From: Deltaproteobacteria bacterium
GTDB taxonomy: Bacteria > Myxococcota_A > UBA9160 > UBA4427
Direction: 5' to 3'
Assembly (NCBI GenBank): GCA_029261855.1
Contig: JAJDAN010000013.1
Location: forward strand, 124,001-188,000
DNA length: 64,000 bases
Each line of letters starts with the position of its first letter. Positions within the stretch are counted from its first letter, which is position 1. Below the pieces are notes generated by a model. That model was not told the DNA's origin, did not search any database, and saw nothing but the letters and a program-made list of their open reading frames with translations. A program made the position numbers and the translations under genes. Shown here one piece after another: positions 26,268 to 35,301 of the stretch.

Positions 26268-27403
26268 CAGCCCCGCTCGGCCGCGATGGCCTTCGAATCC
26301 ACGAGCGAAAGGTTCATGACCGCCTGGACGTATCCTGCCCCCGCATCGGAGTCGCGCAGGTAGGCCGACAGGACCTTGAAGAACGATGTGTGGAAGATCT
26401 CCTCGGCTTTCGCGATATAGCTCGCAGCCGTAGGCTCCTCTCCGTCGAAGAGCGTCTCGCGAATCGTGTAGAACTGCTGGTTGAACTTCGTGGTGACGGG
26501 AAAGATCGCTTTCGCGTCCAGGGCAACGGCCGGCTGATCGGTTGCGTGAGCATACTGTCGGATCTGTTCGAACACCGTAATCGGCGAGATCATGAACTTC
26601 TCGGCGACCGACTTCAGGTGGTTGACGATGCTGCCCGGGTTGCTCTTCCTTGCGATTGCCTTGTACTCCGCCGCTGCGCACTCCTCGGGGAACAGAATCG
26701 CTGCCGCGAAGGCATCGGCGAAATCCTCCGCTTCGTCACCTTGAAGCGTTGGACTGATGACGTGCCCAAGCTCATGCGCCATCCAGAACTTGAAGTCGTG
26801 GGTCTGGCTGTCGAGATTGAGGTAGATCCACGTCGTTCCCGAGGCGGGCAAATGGACGTGGAGGGCATTCTCATGAGCCTTGCGGTCGCCCCAGAAGACA
26901 GGAATGAGAACGACCGAGAATCGCTCGAAGTGCTCGATCAGGTCTCCGAACTCGAGCGCCTGAGCGTCAGCGACGCCGATCTTGCGTCGGACGTCTTGGG
27001 CAACTCGCTGTACATACGCGTAGTCGCGGGTCGGCGCGCGCAGCGCAGGGGGGGCAGTCAGAGGTTCCCCCGGCAGGTAGGGGACGAGACGGGCCAGTAG
27101 GCCGCCCATGTCCTTGGCGCGCGCAATGTGCGCCTCGGTCGTCTTGCGAGCACCCTTTTTGCGGAAGGCGACTATCGGCTCGTTGGGCTCGTTCGCGGTG
27201 CCCTCCGAGACCAGTTCCTCATAAGCCAAGCCCACCGCCAAGGCGATCTTCAGCAGTTTGTCGGGGCGCGGGAACGACTCTCCTCGGAACCACTTGGAGA
27301 CGGCGGCCCGGGTGACTCCGACCTCGCTGGCGAGCGTTGTCTGGGACAGCCCCCGGGTGGCGAGGGCGTGATCAAGCTTGCTGACGTCGAGGGAGCGGGG
27401 CAC
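26267..27403 (-). CDS. XRE HTH plus ImmA/IrrE-type metallopeptidase
   Basis: About 378 residues. An N-terminal XRE helix-turn-helix (about 5-60) has GLSQTTLASEVGVTRAAVSKWFRGE. A central ImmA/IrrE (DUF955) peptidase domain carries the zinc motif WMAHELGHVISP, a downstream Glu-rich segment (DEAEDFADAFAAAILFPEE) and a helical C-terminus. Such proteins cleave phage-type or stress repressors and are common in mobile elements. The GTG at 27403 sits just below a promoter with tandem TTGACA boxes; the mRNA would have almost no leader. The stop overlaps the start of the PIN gene. It is divergent from the hsd operon. Confidence 0.8.
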   Translation of the reverse strand: MPRSLDVSKLDHALATRGLSQTTLASEVGVTRAAVSKWFRGESFPRPDKLLKIALAVGLAYEELVSEGTANEPNEPIVAFRKKGARKTTEAHIARAKDMGGLLARLVPYLPGEPLTAPPALRAPTRDYAYVQRVAQDVRRKIGVADAQALEFGDLIEHFERFSVVLIPVFWGDRKAHENALHVHLPASGTTWIYLNLDSQTHDFKFWMAHELGHVISPTLQGDEAEDFADAFAAAILFPEECAAAEYKAIARKSNPGSIVNHLKSVAEKFMISPITVFEQIRQYAHATDQPAVALDAKAIFPVTTKFNQQFYTIRETLFDGEEPTAASYIAKAEEIFHTSFFKVLSAYLRDSDAGAGYVQAVMNLSLVDSKAIAAERG

Positions 27404-27411
27404 GGCCGGGA

Positions 27412-27441
27412 AGCCTATCTGGTTGTCAACTTTTGTCAACC
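27412..27441 (-). promoter_or_regulatory. Promoter with tandem TTGACA boxes upstream of the XRE-ImmA/IrrE gene
   Basis: On the - strand two TTGACA hexamers lie 10 bp apart (27439-27434 and 27429-27424), each within GTTGACAA. TAGGCT at 27417-27412 is 16 bp below the first. GGTTG and CAACC also form an inverted pair over 27421-27441. The repeats suggest autoregulation by the XRE domain, with a -35 box inside the operator. Confidence 0.55.
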
Positions 27442-27615
27442 AGAGCGCCCTCGCTCCCTGCCAATCCGTCGAGGGCACCTCAGACTCGAGACGCTGCAGG
27501 GGTACGTGCGTCGCGTTTCAAAACAGGCCACGCCTCCGGCGAGCCCCCGGGGCGTATACTTCGGTTCACGCCGGTCGCCCAGTGCTGACAGGCTTCTCAT
27601 CTGCAAGGGGCGGCA

Positions 27616-29175
27616 ATGACGGCGAGAAAGCAGGCGGCGGCCAAGAAGAAGGCAGCGGCCAGGAAGAAGCAGGCGAAGCGTGCCAAGGCCAAGGGTGGCA
27701 CCCCCGCCAACGGCTGCGGCTCCCAATTCCGGCAGACCTTCAAGAACATTGACGATGTTCTCTGGAAGGAGGCTGGCTGTTCTTCCGAGCTGGACTACAC
27801 CGAGCAAACCTCCTGGCTGCTCTTTCTCAAGTATCTGGATGACCTCGAACAAGAAAAGGCGATGGAAGCCGAGTTACGAGGAAAGTCCTACGAGTACATC
27901 ATTGACGAGGCGCACCGATGGTCGAGCTGGGCCGCGCCGAAGAAGGCGGACGGCACGTTCGACCACGATGACGCGCTCACGGGCGATGACCTGATCGCCT
28001 ACATCAATGACGAGCTGTTTCCGTATCTGCGCGGCTTCAAGCAACGCGCATCGAGCCCAGACACCATCGAGTACAAGATTGGTGAGATCTTCGGCGAGAT
28101 CAAGAGCAAGTTCCAAAGCGGGTACAGCCTGCGCGACGCCCTGGAACTCACGGACGAGCTGCGCTTCCGCTCGCAAAAGGAGAAGCACGAGCTGTCCGCC
28201 CTCTACGAAGAAAAGATCAAGAGGATGGGCAACGCCGGGCGAAACGGGGGCGAGTACTACACCCCGAGGCCGCTCATCCGCGCGATGATTCAGGTCGTCA
28301 ACCCGAGAATCGGCGATCGCATCTACGACGGAGCAGCAGGATCAGCCGGGTTCTTGTGTGAATCCTACGAGTATCTGCGCGAGCGCGACCTGACCACCAG
28401 CCAACTCAACACCCTGCAAACCAAGACCTTCTACGCCAAGGAAAAGAAGAGCCTCGCCTACGTCATCGGGATTATGAACATGATCCTACATGGCGTCGAA
28501 GCCCCCAACATCATCCACGCCAATACCCTTTCCGAGAACATCAGCGACATTCAGGAGAAAGACCAATTCGATGTCGTCCTCACGAATCCTCCCTTCGGCG
28601 GCAAAGAGCGAAAGGAGGTCCAACAGAACTTCCCGATCAAGACGGGCGAAACGGCCTTCCTCTTCCTGCAACATTTCATCAAGTCACTTAGGGCTGGCGG
28701 TCGAGCGGGCATTGTTATCAAGAACACGTTTCTCTCGAACACAGACAATGCCTCCATCGCCTTGCGGCGTGAACTGCTACAGCACTGCAACCTTCACACT
28801 GTTCTCGACTGTCCGGGCGGCACGTTTCAGGGCGCGGGTGTCAGGACTGTGGTGCTCTTCTTCGACAAGGGCACACCCACGCGGCGAATCTGGTTCTACC
28901 AGCTCGATCCCGGCCGAAACATGGGTAAGACGAACCCCCTCACCGACGCCGACCTCACCGAGTTCATCGATCTACAAGCGACGTTCGCTGACTCGCCCAA
29001 GAGTTGGAGCCTGGACGCCAAGAACATCGACCCGGCAACCCTAGACCTGTCTGTGAAGAATCCGAACGGCGACGAGGAACTCGTGCATCGCAGCCCTGAG
29101 GCGATAATCGAAGGAATCGCGATCTTGGACGCCGAGAGCGCGGCCGTGTTGGGGAAAATCAAGGCGTTGCTATGA
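27616..29175 (+). CDS. hsdM: Type I restriction-modification DNA methyltransferase subunit
   Basis: A 519-residue N6-adenine methyltransferase. A Lys/Ala-rich tail of about 28 residues (KKAAARKKQAKRAKAKGG) precedes the N-terminal HsdM helical domain. The methyltransferase domain has the SAM motif YDGAAGSAGFL near residue 238 and the catalytic NPPFGG near 326. The AAGGGGCGG before the ATG supports the start. It overlaps hsdS by four bases (ATGA) and heads the hsdMSR operon. HsdM forms M2S and M2SR2 complexes that methylate host sites. The basic tail is unusual for HsdM. Base composition is less GC-rich than the flanking chromosome. Confidence 0.93.
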   Translation: MTARKQAAAKKKAAARKKQAKRAKAKGGTPANGCGSQFRQTFKNIDDVLWKEAGCSSELDYTEQTSWLLFLKYLDDLEQEKAMEAELRGKSYEYIIDEAHRWSSWAAPKKADGTFDHDDALTGDDLIAYINDELFPYLRGFKQRASSPDTIEYKIGEIFGEIKSKFQSGYSLRDALELTDELRFRSQKEKHELSALYEEKIKRMGNAGRNGGEYYTPRPLIRAMIQVVNPRIGDRIYDGAAGSAGFLCESYEYLRERDLTTSQLNTLQTKTFYAKEKKSLAYVIGIMNMILHGVEAPNIIHANTLSENISDIQEKDQFDVVLTNPPFGGKERKEVQQNFPIKTGETAFLFLQHFIKSLRAGGRAGIVIKNTFLSNTDNASIALRRELLQHCNLHTVLDCPGGTFQGAGVRTVVLFFDKGTPTRRIWFYQLDPGRNMGKTNPLTDADLTEFIDLQATFADSPKSWSLDAKNIDPATLDLSVKNPNGDEELVHRSPEAIIEGIAILDAESAAVLGKIKALL

Positions 29176-30467
29176 ATGCGGTTGAATCGCGAGCGACAGA
29201 GACCGGCGGGCGGGGTGCGACCACCCGACATATCTCCCCGAAGCTCGCGTTGGCGGTAGGTATGCCTACGACGCCAGCGCCGAATGGTTGGCGATGGACC
29301 GCACTATCGGACCTTGCTCGGCTCGAGTCTGGGCATACGCCGAGCAGGAAGCATCCTGAGTATTGGGGTGGAAGCGTTCCCTGGATCGGCATCAAAGACG
29401 CGAGAGCTAACCATGGGGGGCGCATCGCGGATACTCTGGAGACGACAAATGCGCTTGGCATCGAGAATTCATCGGCGCGCATCTTGCCGGAGAACACTGT
29501 CTGCCTTTCGCGAACCGCATCGGTTGGATACGTCGTTGTGATGGCTCTCCCGATGGCAACCAGTCAAGACTTCGCGAACTGGGTCTGTGCGGAACACCTT
29601 GATCCCGATTTTCTGCAGTATCTATTCATCGCCGAGGGAAATGATCTACGCCGGTTCTCAAGTGGCGCAGTTCATCAGACGATCTACTTCCCTGAATTGA
29701 AAGCCTTCCACATCTGTCATCCCCCACTCGCCGAGCAGCAGCGGATCGTCGGCGTGCTGGACGAAGCGCTCGCTGCCCTCGCCACCGCCAAAGCCAACGC
29801 CGAAAATAGTCTCTTGAACGCCCGCGCCCTCTTCGGAAGCCACCTCCAATCCGTCTTCGCTGAAAACAACCAGAGGTGGATGACCAAGCCCTTGGGAACG
29901 ATTGCAGAGGTACAAAGTGGCGGGACACCCTCCGTGCCACAAAAGAGCTACTGGGGCGGCAGCATCCCGTGGTACTCGTCCGGGGAGCTAAACGAGACGT
30001 ACACGTCAGATTCCGAACGGAAGATCTCCGAAGAGGGACTGACTAACTCAAACGCAAAACTGTTTCCGAAGGGATCGTTGTTAGTCGGGATGTATGACAC
30101 AGCAGCGCTCAAGATGTCGATCCTTGATCGTGATGGGACGTTCAATCAGGCCATTGCTGGCATCAAGCCTAACGAGCGAATCGACACGGAGTTTCTTCTT
30201 CACGCGATTAGTGCCATCAAGCCAAGACTTCTCCTTGAGCGCCGGGGAGTTCGTCAGAAGAACCTAAGCCTGGGAAAGATCAAGGAGATCGCAGTTCCAC
30301 TTCCCGCGCCAACTGAGCAACGCGCCGTCGTTTCGGATCTCAGGCAGGTTACAGAAGAAACCCAACGCCTCGCCGACCTCTACGTGCAAAAGGTCGGCGC
30401 GCTGGACGCATTGAAAGCGTCGCTGCTGCACCAAGCCTTTACCGGCGAACTCGGGCATGCCGGATGA
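29172..30467 (+). CDS. hsdS: Type I restriction-modification specificity subunit
   Basis: A 431-residue S subunit with two target-recognition domains. TRD1 covers about 35-190, beginning WTALSDLARLESGHTPS and ending in the conserved helical segment LAEQQRIVGVLDEALA. TRD2 covers about 235-400, with IAEVQSGGTPSVPQKSYWGGSIPWYS and EQRAVVSDLRQV. The two halves set a bipartite recognition sequence. It overlaps hsdM and hsdR by four bases on each side. Because TRDs diverge quickly, the recognition site cannot be read from sequence. Confidence 0.92.
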   Translation: MNAVESRATETGGRGATTRHISPKLALAVGMPTTPAPNGWRWTALSDLARLESGHTPSRKHPEYWGGSVPWIGIKDARANHGGRIADTLETTNALGIENSSARILPENTVCLSRTASVGYVVVMALPMATSQDFANWVCAEHLDPDFLQYLFIAEGNDLRRFSSGAVHQTIYFPELKAFHICHPPLAEQQRIVGVLDEALAALATAKANAENSLLNARALFGSHLQSVFAENNQRWMTKPLGTIAEVQSGGTPSVPQKSYWGGSIPWYSSGELNETYTSDSERKISEEGLTNSNAKLFPKGSLLVGMYDTAALKMSILDRDGTFNQAIAGIKPNERIDTEFLLHAISAIKPRLLLERRGVRQKNLSLGKIKEIAVPLPAPTEQRAVVSDLRQVTEETQRLADLYVQKVGALDALKASLLHQAFTGELGHAG

Positions 30468-32794
30468 ACGAAGCCGAGACAAGGGCCGAACTCATCGACC
30501 CCGCGTTGAAGGCGGCGGGTTGGGGCGTCGTGGAAGGCAGCCGTGTTCGCCGTGAGGTCATCACCCCCGGAAGGCTCCAGGGTGCGGGTAGTCGAGGGCC
30601 CATGGAGATTGCCGACTACGTGCTCGTCTGCCGTGGTCAGAAGCTTGCCGTGATCGAGGCCAAGAAGCGCGATCTTCCCGATACTCAAGGTGTTGGACAG
30701 GCCAAGCAATACTCGGAAAAGCTCCAGACCCGCTTCGCGTTCTCTACAAACGGTGTCGGCATCTACCGGATCGACATGAAGACGGGCGAGGAGGGGTATG
30801 TCACCAAGTACCCCACTCCTGACGAGCTGTGGGACGCCGCATTTGCAGAAGAGAATGAGTGGCGTGATCGGTTCTCGGAGGTTCCGTTCGAGGACAGGGG
30901 CGGAACGTGGGAGGCCCGGTACTACCAACACAACGCCATCAACCAAACCATCGAGGCCATCGCTGCGGGCAAGGACCGCATCCTGCTGACGCTGGCGACT
31001 GGCACCGGTAAGACCTTCATTGCCTTCCAGATCGGGTGGAAGCTGTTTCAGAGTCGCTGGAATCTCGCACGCGACGGAAAACGCAGGCCGCGCATCCTGT
31101 TCCTGGCTGATCGCAACATCCTGGCCGATCAGGCGTACAACGCATTCTCGGCTTTCCCGGAAGACGCGCTCGTGCGAATCGCCCCCGACGTGATTCGCAA
31201 GAAGGGCGCGGTCCCGAAGAACGGCAGTGTGTTCTTCACGATCTTCCAGACGTTCATGTCTGGGCACGATGCAGACGGGAATCCCTCGCCGAGCTTCGGG
31301 GACTACCCGCGCGACTTTTTCGACTTCATCGTGATTGACGAGTGCCATCGAGGCGGGGCGAGCAACGAGAGCAGTTGGCGCGGAATCTTGGACTATTTCG
31401 CACCGGCTGTGCAGCTTGGCTTGACCGCGACTCCCAAGCGAACAGACAACGTTGACACTTACGACTACTTCGGTGCGCCCGTCTACATCTACTCCCTCAA
31501 GGAGGGGATCAATGACGGCTACCTGACCCCGTTCAAGGTAAAGCAGATCGCCACCACCTTGGACGAATACGTCTACACGTCCGACGACGAGTTGCTCGAA
31601 GGTGAAGTCGAAGAGGGCAAGCGCTACGGCGAAGACGACTTCAATCGTGTGATCGAGATTCGGGAACGAGAGAAGTATCGGGTCAAGCTGTTCATGGATT
31701 CCATCGACCAGGGGCAGAAGAGCATCATCTTTTGCGCGACGCAGGTACACGCCCTGGCCGTTCGCGATCTCGTGAACCAGATGAAGGTGAGCACGGACCC
31801 GAACTACTGCGTGCGGGTCACGGCCAACGACGGCGATCTGGGTGAGCAGTTCTTACGGACGTTTCAAGACAACGAGAAGACGATCCCGACGATCTTGACC
31901 ACTTCGAAGAAGCTCTCGACGGGTGTGGATGCGAGGAATGTTCGCAACATCGCGCTGATGCGACCCGTGAAGACGATGATCGAATTCAAACAGATCATCG
32001 GGCGCGGTACGCGGCTATTCGACGGAAAGGACTATTTCACCGTCTACGACTTCGTGAAGGCTTACGAACACTTCAACGATCCAGAGTGGGACGGTGAACC
32101 TGCTGAACCGGTTCCGGCTACCCCCAGGACGGGCGGCGATACGCCTGGGCCGGATACGGGTGGGGATGGGAATACGGGCGAAGGTGAAACGCCCGTGCGC
32201 CCGCAGAGGATCAAGATCAAGCTCGCGGATGGCAAGGAACGCACGCTCCAGCACATGATGGCGACGACCTTCTGGAGCCCCGATGGGAAGCCCATGTCTG
32301 CGGCAGAATTCGTGGCCCGGTTGTTCGGTGACCTTCCCGAGTTGTTCCGCAACGAAGACGAGCTTCGGGAGTTGTGGGGACAACCGGATACGCGCAAGGC
32401 GCTCTTGGCCAGCTTGGCCGAGAAGGGTTACGGCGACGATCAGCTCGCCGAGATCCGCAGAATGATTGATGCAGAGAAGAGTGACCTGTACGACGTACTT
32501 GCCTATATCGCCTTCGCGTTGGCCCCCATCAGCCGCGAGGAGCGTGTCATCACCCGTCGGCACACTGCCTTCGCGGGTTACGACGAAAGGCAAAGAGAGT
32601 TCTTGGATTTCGTGCTCGATCAGTACATCAGGGAGGGCGAGCAGGAGCTTGACGATGAGAAGCTTCCCGACCTGTTGGAGCTGAAGTACAACGCAGTGCG
32701 AGATGCGGTGGAGCAGTTGGGCAGCGTGGCAAAGATCCGGGAAGTGTTCGTGGGTTTCCAGAAGCATCTATACGCCGAGCGGGATGGTGCATAG
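30464..32794 (+). CDS. hsdR: Type I restriction endonuclease R subunit
   Basis: A 776-residue HsdR. The N-terminal nuclease domain has the PD-(D/E)xK elements IADYVLV and AVIEAKKRD. The SF2 motor has ATGTGKTFIAF (Walker A), IDECHRGG (DEAH-like box), GLTATPKR, and QIIGRGTR (motif VI). The C-terminal part ends in helical segments that contact M/S. At 776 residues it is in the range of the EcoEI-type branch rather than the larger EcoKI type. The overlap with hsdS (ATGA) shows an intact operon; no frameshift or premature stop is seen, so the system is probably functional. Confidence 0.92.
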   Translation: MNEAETRAELIDPALKAAGWGVVEGSRVRREVITPGRLQGAGSRGPMEIADYVLVCRGQKLAVIEAKKRDLPDTQGVGQAKQYSEKLQTRFAFSTNGVGIYRIDMKTGEEGYVTKYPTPDELWDAAFAEENEWRDRFSEVPFEDRGGTWEARYYQHNAINQTIEAIAAGKDRILLTLATGTGKTFIAFQIGWKLFQSRWNLARDGKRRPRILFLADRNILADQAYNAFSAFPEDALVRIAPDVIRKKGAVPKNGSVFFTIFQTFMSGHDADGNPSPSFGDYPRDFFDFIVIDECHRGGASNESSWRGILDYFAPAVQLGLTATPKRTDNVDTYDYFGAPVYIYSLKEGINDGYLTPFKVKQIATTLDEYVYTSDDELLEGEVEEGKRYGEDDFNRVIEIREREKYRVKLFMDSIDQGQKSIIFCATQVHALAVRDLVNQMKVSTDPNYCVRVTANDGDLGEQFLRTFQDNEKTIPTILTTSKKLSTGVDARNVRNIALMRPVKTMIEFKQIIGRGTRLFDGKDYFTVYDFVKAYEHFNDPEWDGEPAEPVPATPRTGGDTPGPDTGGDGNTGEGETPVRPQRIKIKLADGKERTLQHMMATTFWSPDGKPMSAAEFVARLFGDLPELFRNEDELRELWGQPDTRKALLASLAEKGYGDDQLAEIRRMIDAEKSDLYDVLAYIAFALAPISREERVITRRHTAFAGYDERQREFLDFVLDQYIREGEQELDDEKLPDLLELKYNAVRDAVEQLGSVAKIREVFVGFQKHLYAERDGA

Positions 32795-32912
32795 CGAGTT
32801 GCTTCTGTGGTGCTGGAGAGCCGTAGTGATGCACACCAAACGCAGCGCCAAAGGCGTCCGGCGCGGATCGACACACGGGCCCTACCGCACGGCGAATACA
32901 CCAAGGAGTCTG

Positions 32913-32992
32913 TACGTATAAACTCACGCCCCCAAATGGACGTAACCTGTTGAATATGCTCAGTTTCAACAGGATGTACCAGATCGGGGGGT
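32913..32992 (+). repeat. 80-bp folded att-like site at end of block 1
   Basis: About 65 of 80 positions match the site at 35764-35843, with no gaps. Elements in order: ACTCACGCCCCCAAA box, arm CCTGTTGAA, a 9-10-nt variable loop, arm TTCAACAGG, and core TGTACCAGATCGGGGGGT identical to the second copy. The outer CACGCCCC box can also pair with the G-run of the core. Confidence 0.8.
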
Positions 32993-33075
32993 AGTGGAGC
33001 CCAGGGGATTTTGAGACGCTGGCGAGTGAGCCCTTGCGGAGAGCGAAATAAAGGCGAAAATTGGCAGCAGCTGTA

Positions 33076-33098
33076 CTTCCAAACCACTGATTTGGAAG
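33076..33098. promoter_or_regulatory. Inverted repeat before the DUF5131 gene
   Basis: CTTCCAAA, a 7-nt loop, and TTTGGAAG, centred about 39 bp before the ATG at 33126. It could be an operator or leader hairpin. Confidence 0.4.
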
Positions 33099-33125
33099 GA
33101 AAATCCTCAACCCCGGGCGGGCGAC

Positions 33126-33899
33126 ATGGCCGAGACGACAGCCATCGAGTGGACAGATACCACTTGGAACCCGGTGTCGGGATGCACCAAGGTCAGCCGA
33201 GGCTGCGACCGCTGCTACGCCGAGCGTTTATCCGAGCGCTTCCGGGGCGTGCCGGGCCACGCCTTCGAACAAGGGTTCGATCTGCGGCTCTGGCCCGAAC
33301 GACTGGCGCAGCCAATGCAGTGGAAGCGTTCGCGTCGGGTGTTCGTCAATTCGATGAGCGACCTGTTCCACAAGAAGATTCCACGCGAGTTTCTCAAGCA
33401 GATATTCGACGCGATGGAGGTGGCGGATCGCCACCAGTACCAAGTCCTGACGAAGCGAAGCAGCCTGCTGCGGTCGTTCGTAAATGCGCGCTACAGCGAT
33501 GCGCCGTGTCCCGAGCACATCTGGCTCGGGGTCTCGGTCGAGGATCAGAAGGCGCTGCGTCGCATTGACCATCTGCGTGATGCAAACGTCACAGTGCGCT
33601 TCCTTTCGATCGAGCCACTACTGGAAGACTTGGGGCTATTGGATCTGACGGGCATCCACTGGGTGATCGTTGGCGGCGAGAGTGGCCCCGGCTTTCGGGT
33701 GCTGGAGCCTGCTTGGGTTAGTGGTGTTCGAGATCAATGTGTGGAGCAGGGGGTCCCCTTCTTCTTCAAGCAATGGGGCGGAATCCGACCCAAGTCTGGC
33801 GGCAATCTGCTGGACGGAGATGGGTGGTCGCAGTACCCGAGGCTCGCCGCGCCGGAGATTGGGGAGGTTCGGTCGGATGCCCGCCAGGACGGCAGATGA
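33126..33899 (+). CDS. DUF5131 (phage Gp37/Gp68-like, three-Cys motif) protein
   Basis: A 257-residue protein with the three-cysteine motif at Cys20, Cys27 and Cys30 (SGCTKVSRGCDRCYAERL) after TAIEWTDTTWNPV. It also has FVNSMSDLFH, QVLTKRSSLL, WLGVSVEDQ, and VGGESGPG. The arrangement resembles a radical-SAM-type cluster site, but the family is uncharacterised. The partner TcmP gene starts inside its 3' end (23-nt overlap), the usual pairing for this family in phages and mobile islands. A nucleic-acid modification or defence role is an inference from context. Confidence 0.85.
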   Translation: MAETTAIEWTDTTWNPVSGCTKVSRGCDRCYAERLSERFRGVPGHAFEQGFDLRLWPERLAQPMQWKRSRRVFVNSMSDLFHKKIPREFLKQIFDAMEVADRHQYQVLTKRSSLLRSFVNARYSDAPCPEHIWLGVSVEDQKALRRIDHLRDANVTVRFLSIEPLLEDLGLLDLTGIHWVIVGGESGPGFRVLEPAWVSGVRDQCVEQGVPFFFKQWGGIRPKSGGNLLDGDGWSQYPRLAAPEIGEVRSDARQDGR

Positions 33900-34983
33900 C
33901 AACCCGCGCTACTGGAAGGAGTATTCGAACCTTCAGCGCACGAAGCACGAGCTGATCCGACAGTATCTCGGTGGCTGGTTCGCCAAGCTCGGAAGTTGGG
34001 CAGGGCGCGTCATCTATTTCGACACGCACGCGGGCCGGGGCTCCCACGCTACTGGCCAACTTGGTTCGCCGCTGGTCGCGTTGAACACCCTCCTTGGCCA
34101 CAGTGCTCGCGACCGTCTTCTACGATCCTGCGAGTTCCGCTTCTACCTCATCGAGCGCGACGAAGAGAACAAGCGGGCGCTCGACGCAGACGTAGCGGCT
34201 CTGGGTACGCTCCCCCGTAACGTGGTGATCGAGACCGTTGCGACCGACTGCTTCGCCCATCTGGACGGTCTCGTAAGGGACCTGAGTGAGGCCGGAAACC
34301 GGATGGCCCCGGCGTTCGTCTTCGTAGACCCCTACGGGTTCAAAGTGCCCGGTGGACTCCTCCGAGACCTCATGCAGGCTGGAAGCGTCGAGCTGTTCGT
34401 GAACGTCATCTGGCGCGAGCTGGACATGGCCATCGCCCAGGCGCGCAAGGGCCTTGCACCCGGCTTTGTTCCTACGCTGAATGAGATCTTCGGTGGACCG
34501 GAATGGATCGAGGGTGTCGTTTCCGAGGACTTCGATGAGCGTGCAGATCAGGCCATCGATCTGCTGGCCGAGAAGGTCTCCGCAAAGTGGGCGACCTCAC
34601 TGCGGATGCTCGGGGACAACCAGAAGACCCGGTACCTCCTGCTGCACCTCACGAACCATGATGAGGGGCGGGTCCTGATGAAGGACTGCATGTGGAAGGT
34701 CTGTCCCGAGGGCGGCTTTTATGCGCGCAAGGGCAATCAGCAACTTCTCATCCAGCCGGAGCCTGACCTGGGGCCGCTGCGGGAGTGGGTCTTGGCAAAG
34801 ATCGCGGCGGGACCGATCCGCTATCAGGTATTGCAGCGCGAAGTATTGCCGGAGATCTGGAGGGTGACGCAGGTGAACAAGATGGTCAGCGGACTCCGCA
34901 GAGAGCGCGTCATCGAAGCCGGGGACTATTCGGGGCGATTCTCGCCGAAGGCGAACCCGTTGTTGATGATGAAGCAGGATTGA
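33877..34983 (+). CDS. tcmP: Three-Cys-motif partner protein TcmP
   Basis: A 368-residue protein. It has WKEYSNLQRTKHELIRQYLGGWFAKLG and IYFDTHAGRGSHATGQLGSPL, a methyltransferase-like phosphate/SAM-binding region. FVFVDPYGFKVP follows, in the DPYGF position of a catalytic loop. These are family traits of TcmP, named for co-occurrence with the DUF5131 protein. Its function is unknown; a DNA or RNA methyltransferase relative is plausible. The ATG at 33877 lies inside the end of the DUF5131 gene, with GGGGAGG just upstream, so the two are translationally coupled. Confidence 0.82.
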   Translation: MPARTADDNPRYWKEYSNLQRTKHELIRQYLGGWFAKLGSWAGRVIYFDTHAGRGSHATGQLGSPLVALNTLLGHSARDRLLRSCEFRFYLIERDEENKRALDADVAALGTLPRNVVIETVATDCFAHLDGLVRDLSEAGNRMAPAFVFVDPYGFKVPGGLLRDLMQAGSVELFVNVIWRELDMAIAQARKGLAPGFVPTLNEIFGGPEWIEGVVSEDFDERADQAIDLLAEKVSAKWATSLRMLGDNQKTRYLLLHLTNHDEGRVLMKDCMWKVCPEGGFYARKGNQQLLIQPEPDLGPLREWVLAKIAAGPIRYQVLQREVLPEIWRVTQVNKMVSGLRRERVIEAGDYSGRFSPKANPLLMMKQD

Positions 34984-35007
34984 TCGGAAAGGGAGCACCT
35001 TCCGGCG

Positions 35008-35301
35008 TCACTCATCTCCCAGGTCCAGTGTCGCCTGATGGGTGTTCTTGCTCCGTAGCAGTTGCAGAGCTGAGGCCAGGACCCCGCCGAGCACGGCGAG
35101 CGAGACTGCAACGACCAAGAACCAGCTCGTGAACAGCACGGGGACGTTGCCCCAGTTCAGAACGCCGGTGTCAGGGTGGTAGAACTCGCCCTGCGGGTTG
35201 TGCTGAAGAGCTATCCACACCATGAGCAGCCCGACGGCGCTCCCCAGAAGAATGGATAGAAGAGCAATCCACCGGAGCCCGGTGCGCGATCGCTCGCTCA
35301 T
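35008..35301 (-). CDS. Small two-helix membrane protein
   Basis: A 97-residue protein with two predicted membrane helices (WIALLSILLGSAVGLLMVWIA and LFTSWFLVVAVSLAVLGGVLA). They are separated by a short polar loop (HNPQGEFYHPDTGVLNWGN), and the C-terminus is charged. The ATG at 35301 overlaps the stop of the upstream small gene (ATGA). The family is not recognised. Small membrane proteins in defence islands often act as effectors; that is a guess from position in block 2. Confidence 0.6.
   Translation of the reverse strand: MSERSRTGLRWIALLSILLGSAVGLLMVWIALQHNPQGEFYHPDTGVLNWGNVPVLFTSWFLVVAVSLAVLGGVLASALQLLRSKNTHQATLDLGDE

Larger units (their letters stand above)
25665..32992. mobile_element. 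Integrated block 1: PIN, XRE-ImmA/IrrE and type I restriction system
   Basis: About 7.3 kb bounded by att-like cores at 25645 and 32975. The genes have visibly lower GC than the flanks. They are all of accessory/defence type: a PIN protein, an XRE-ImmA/IrrE protein and hsdM-hsdS-hsdR. The right end carries an 80-bp sequence with a stem-loop. No integrase or transposase gene is present. Confidence 0.7.
32795..33125. other. 331-bp intergenic junction between block 1 and block 2
   Basis: No supportable gene. It holds the 80-bp att-like site (32913-32992) and, just before the DUF5131 start, an 8-bp inverted repeat (33076-33098). Bases 32795-32912 and 32993-33075 show nothing further. Confidence 0.6.
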
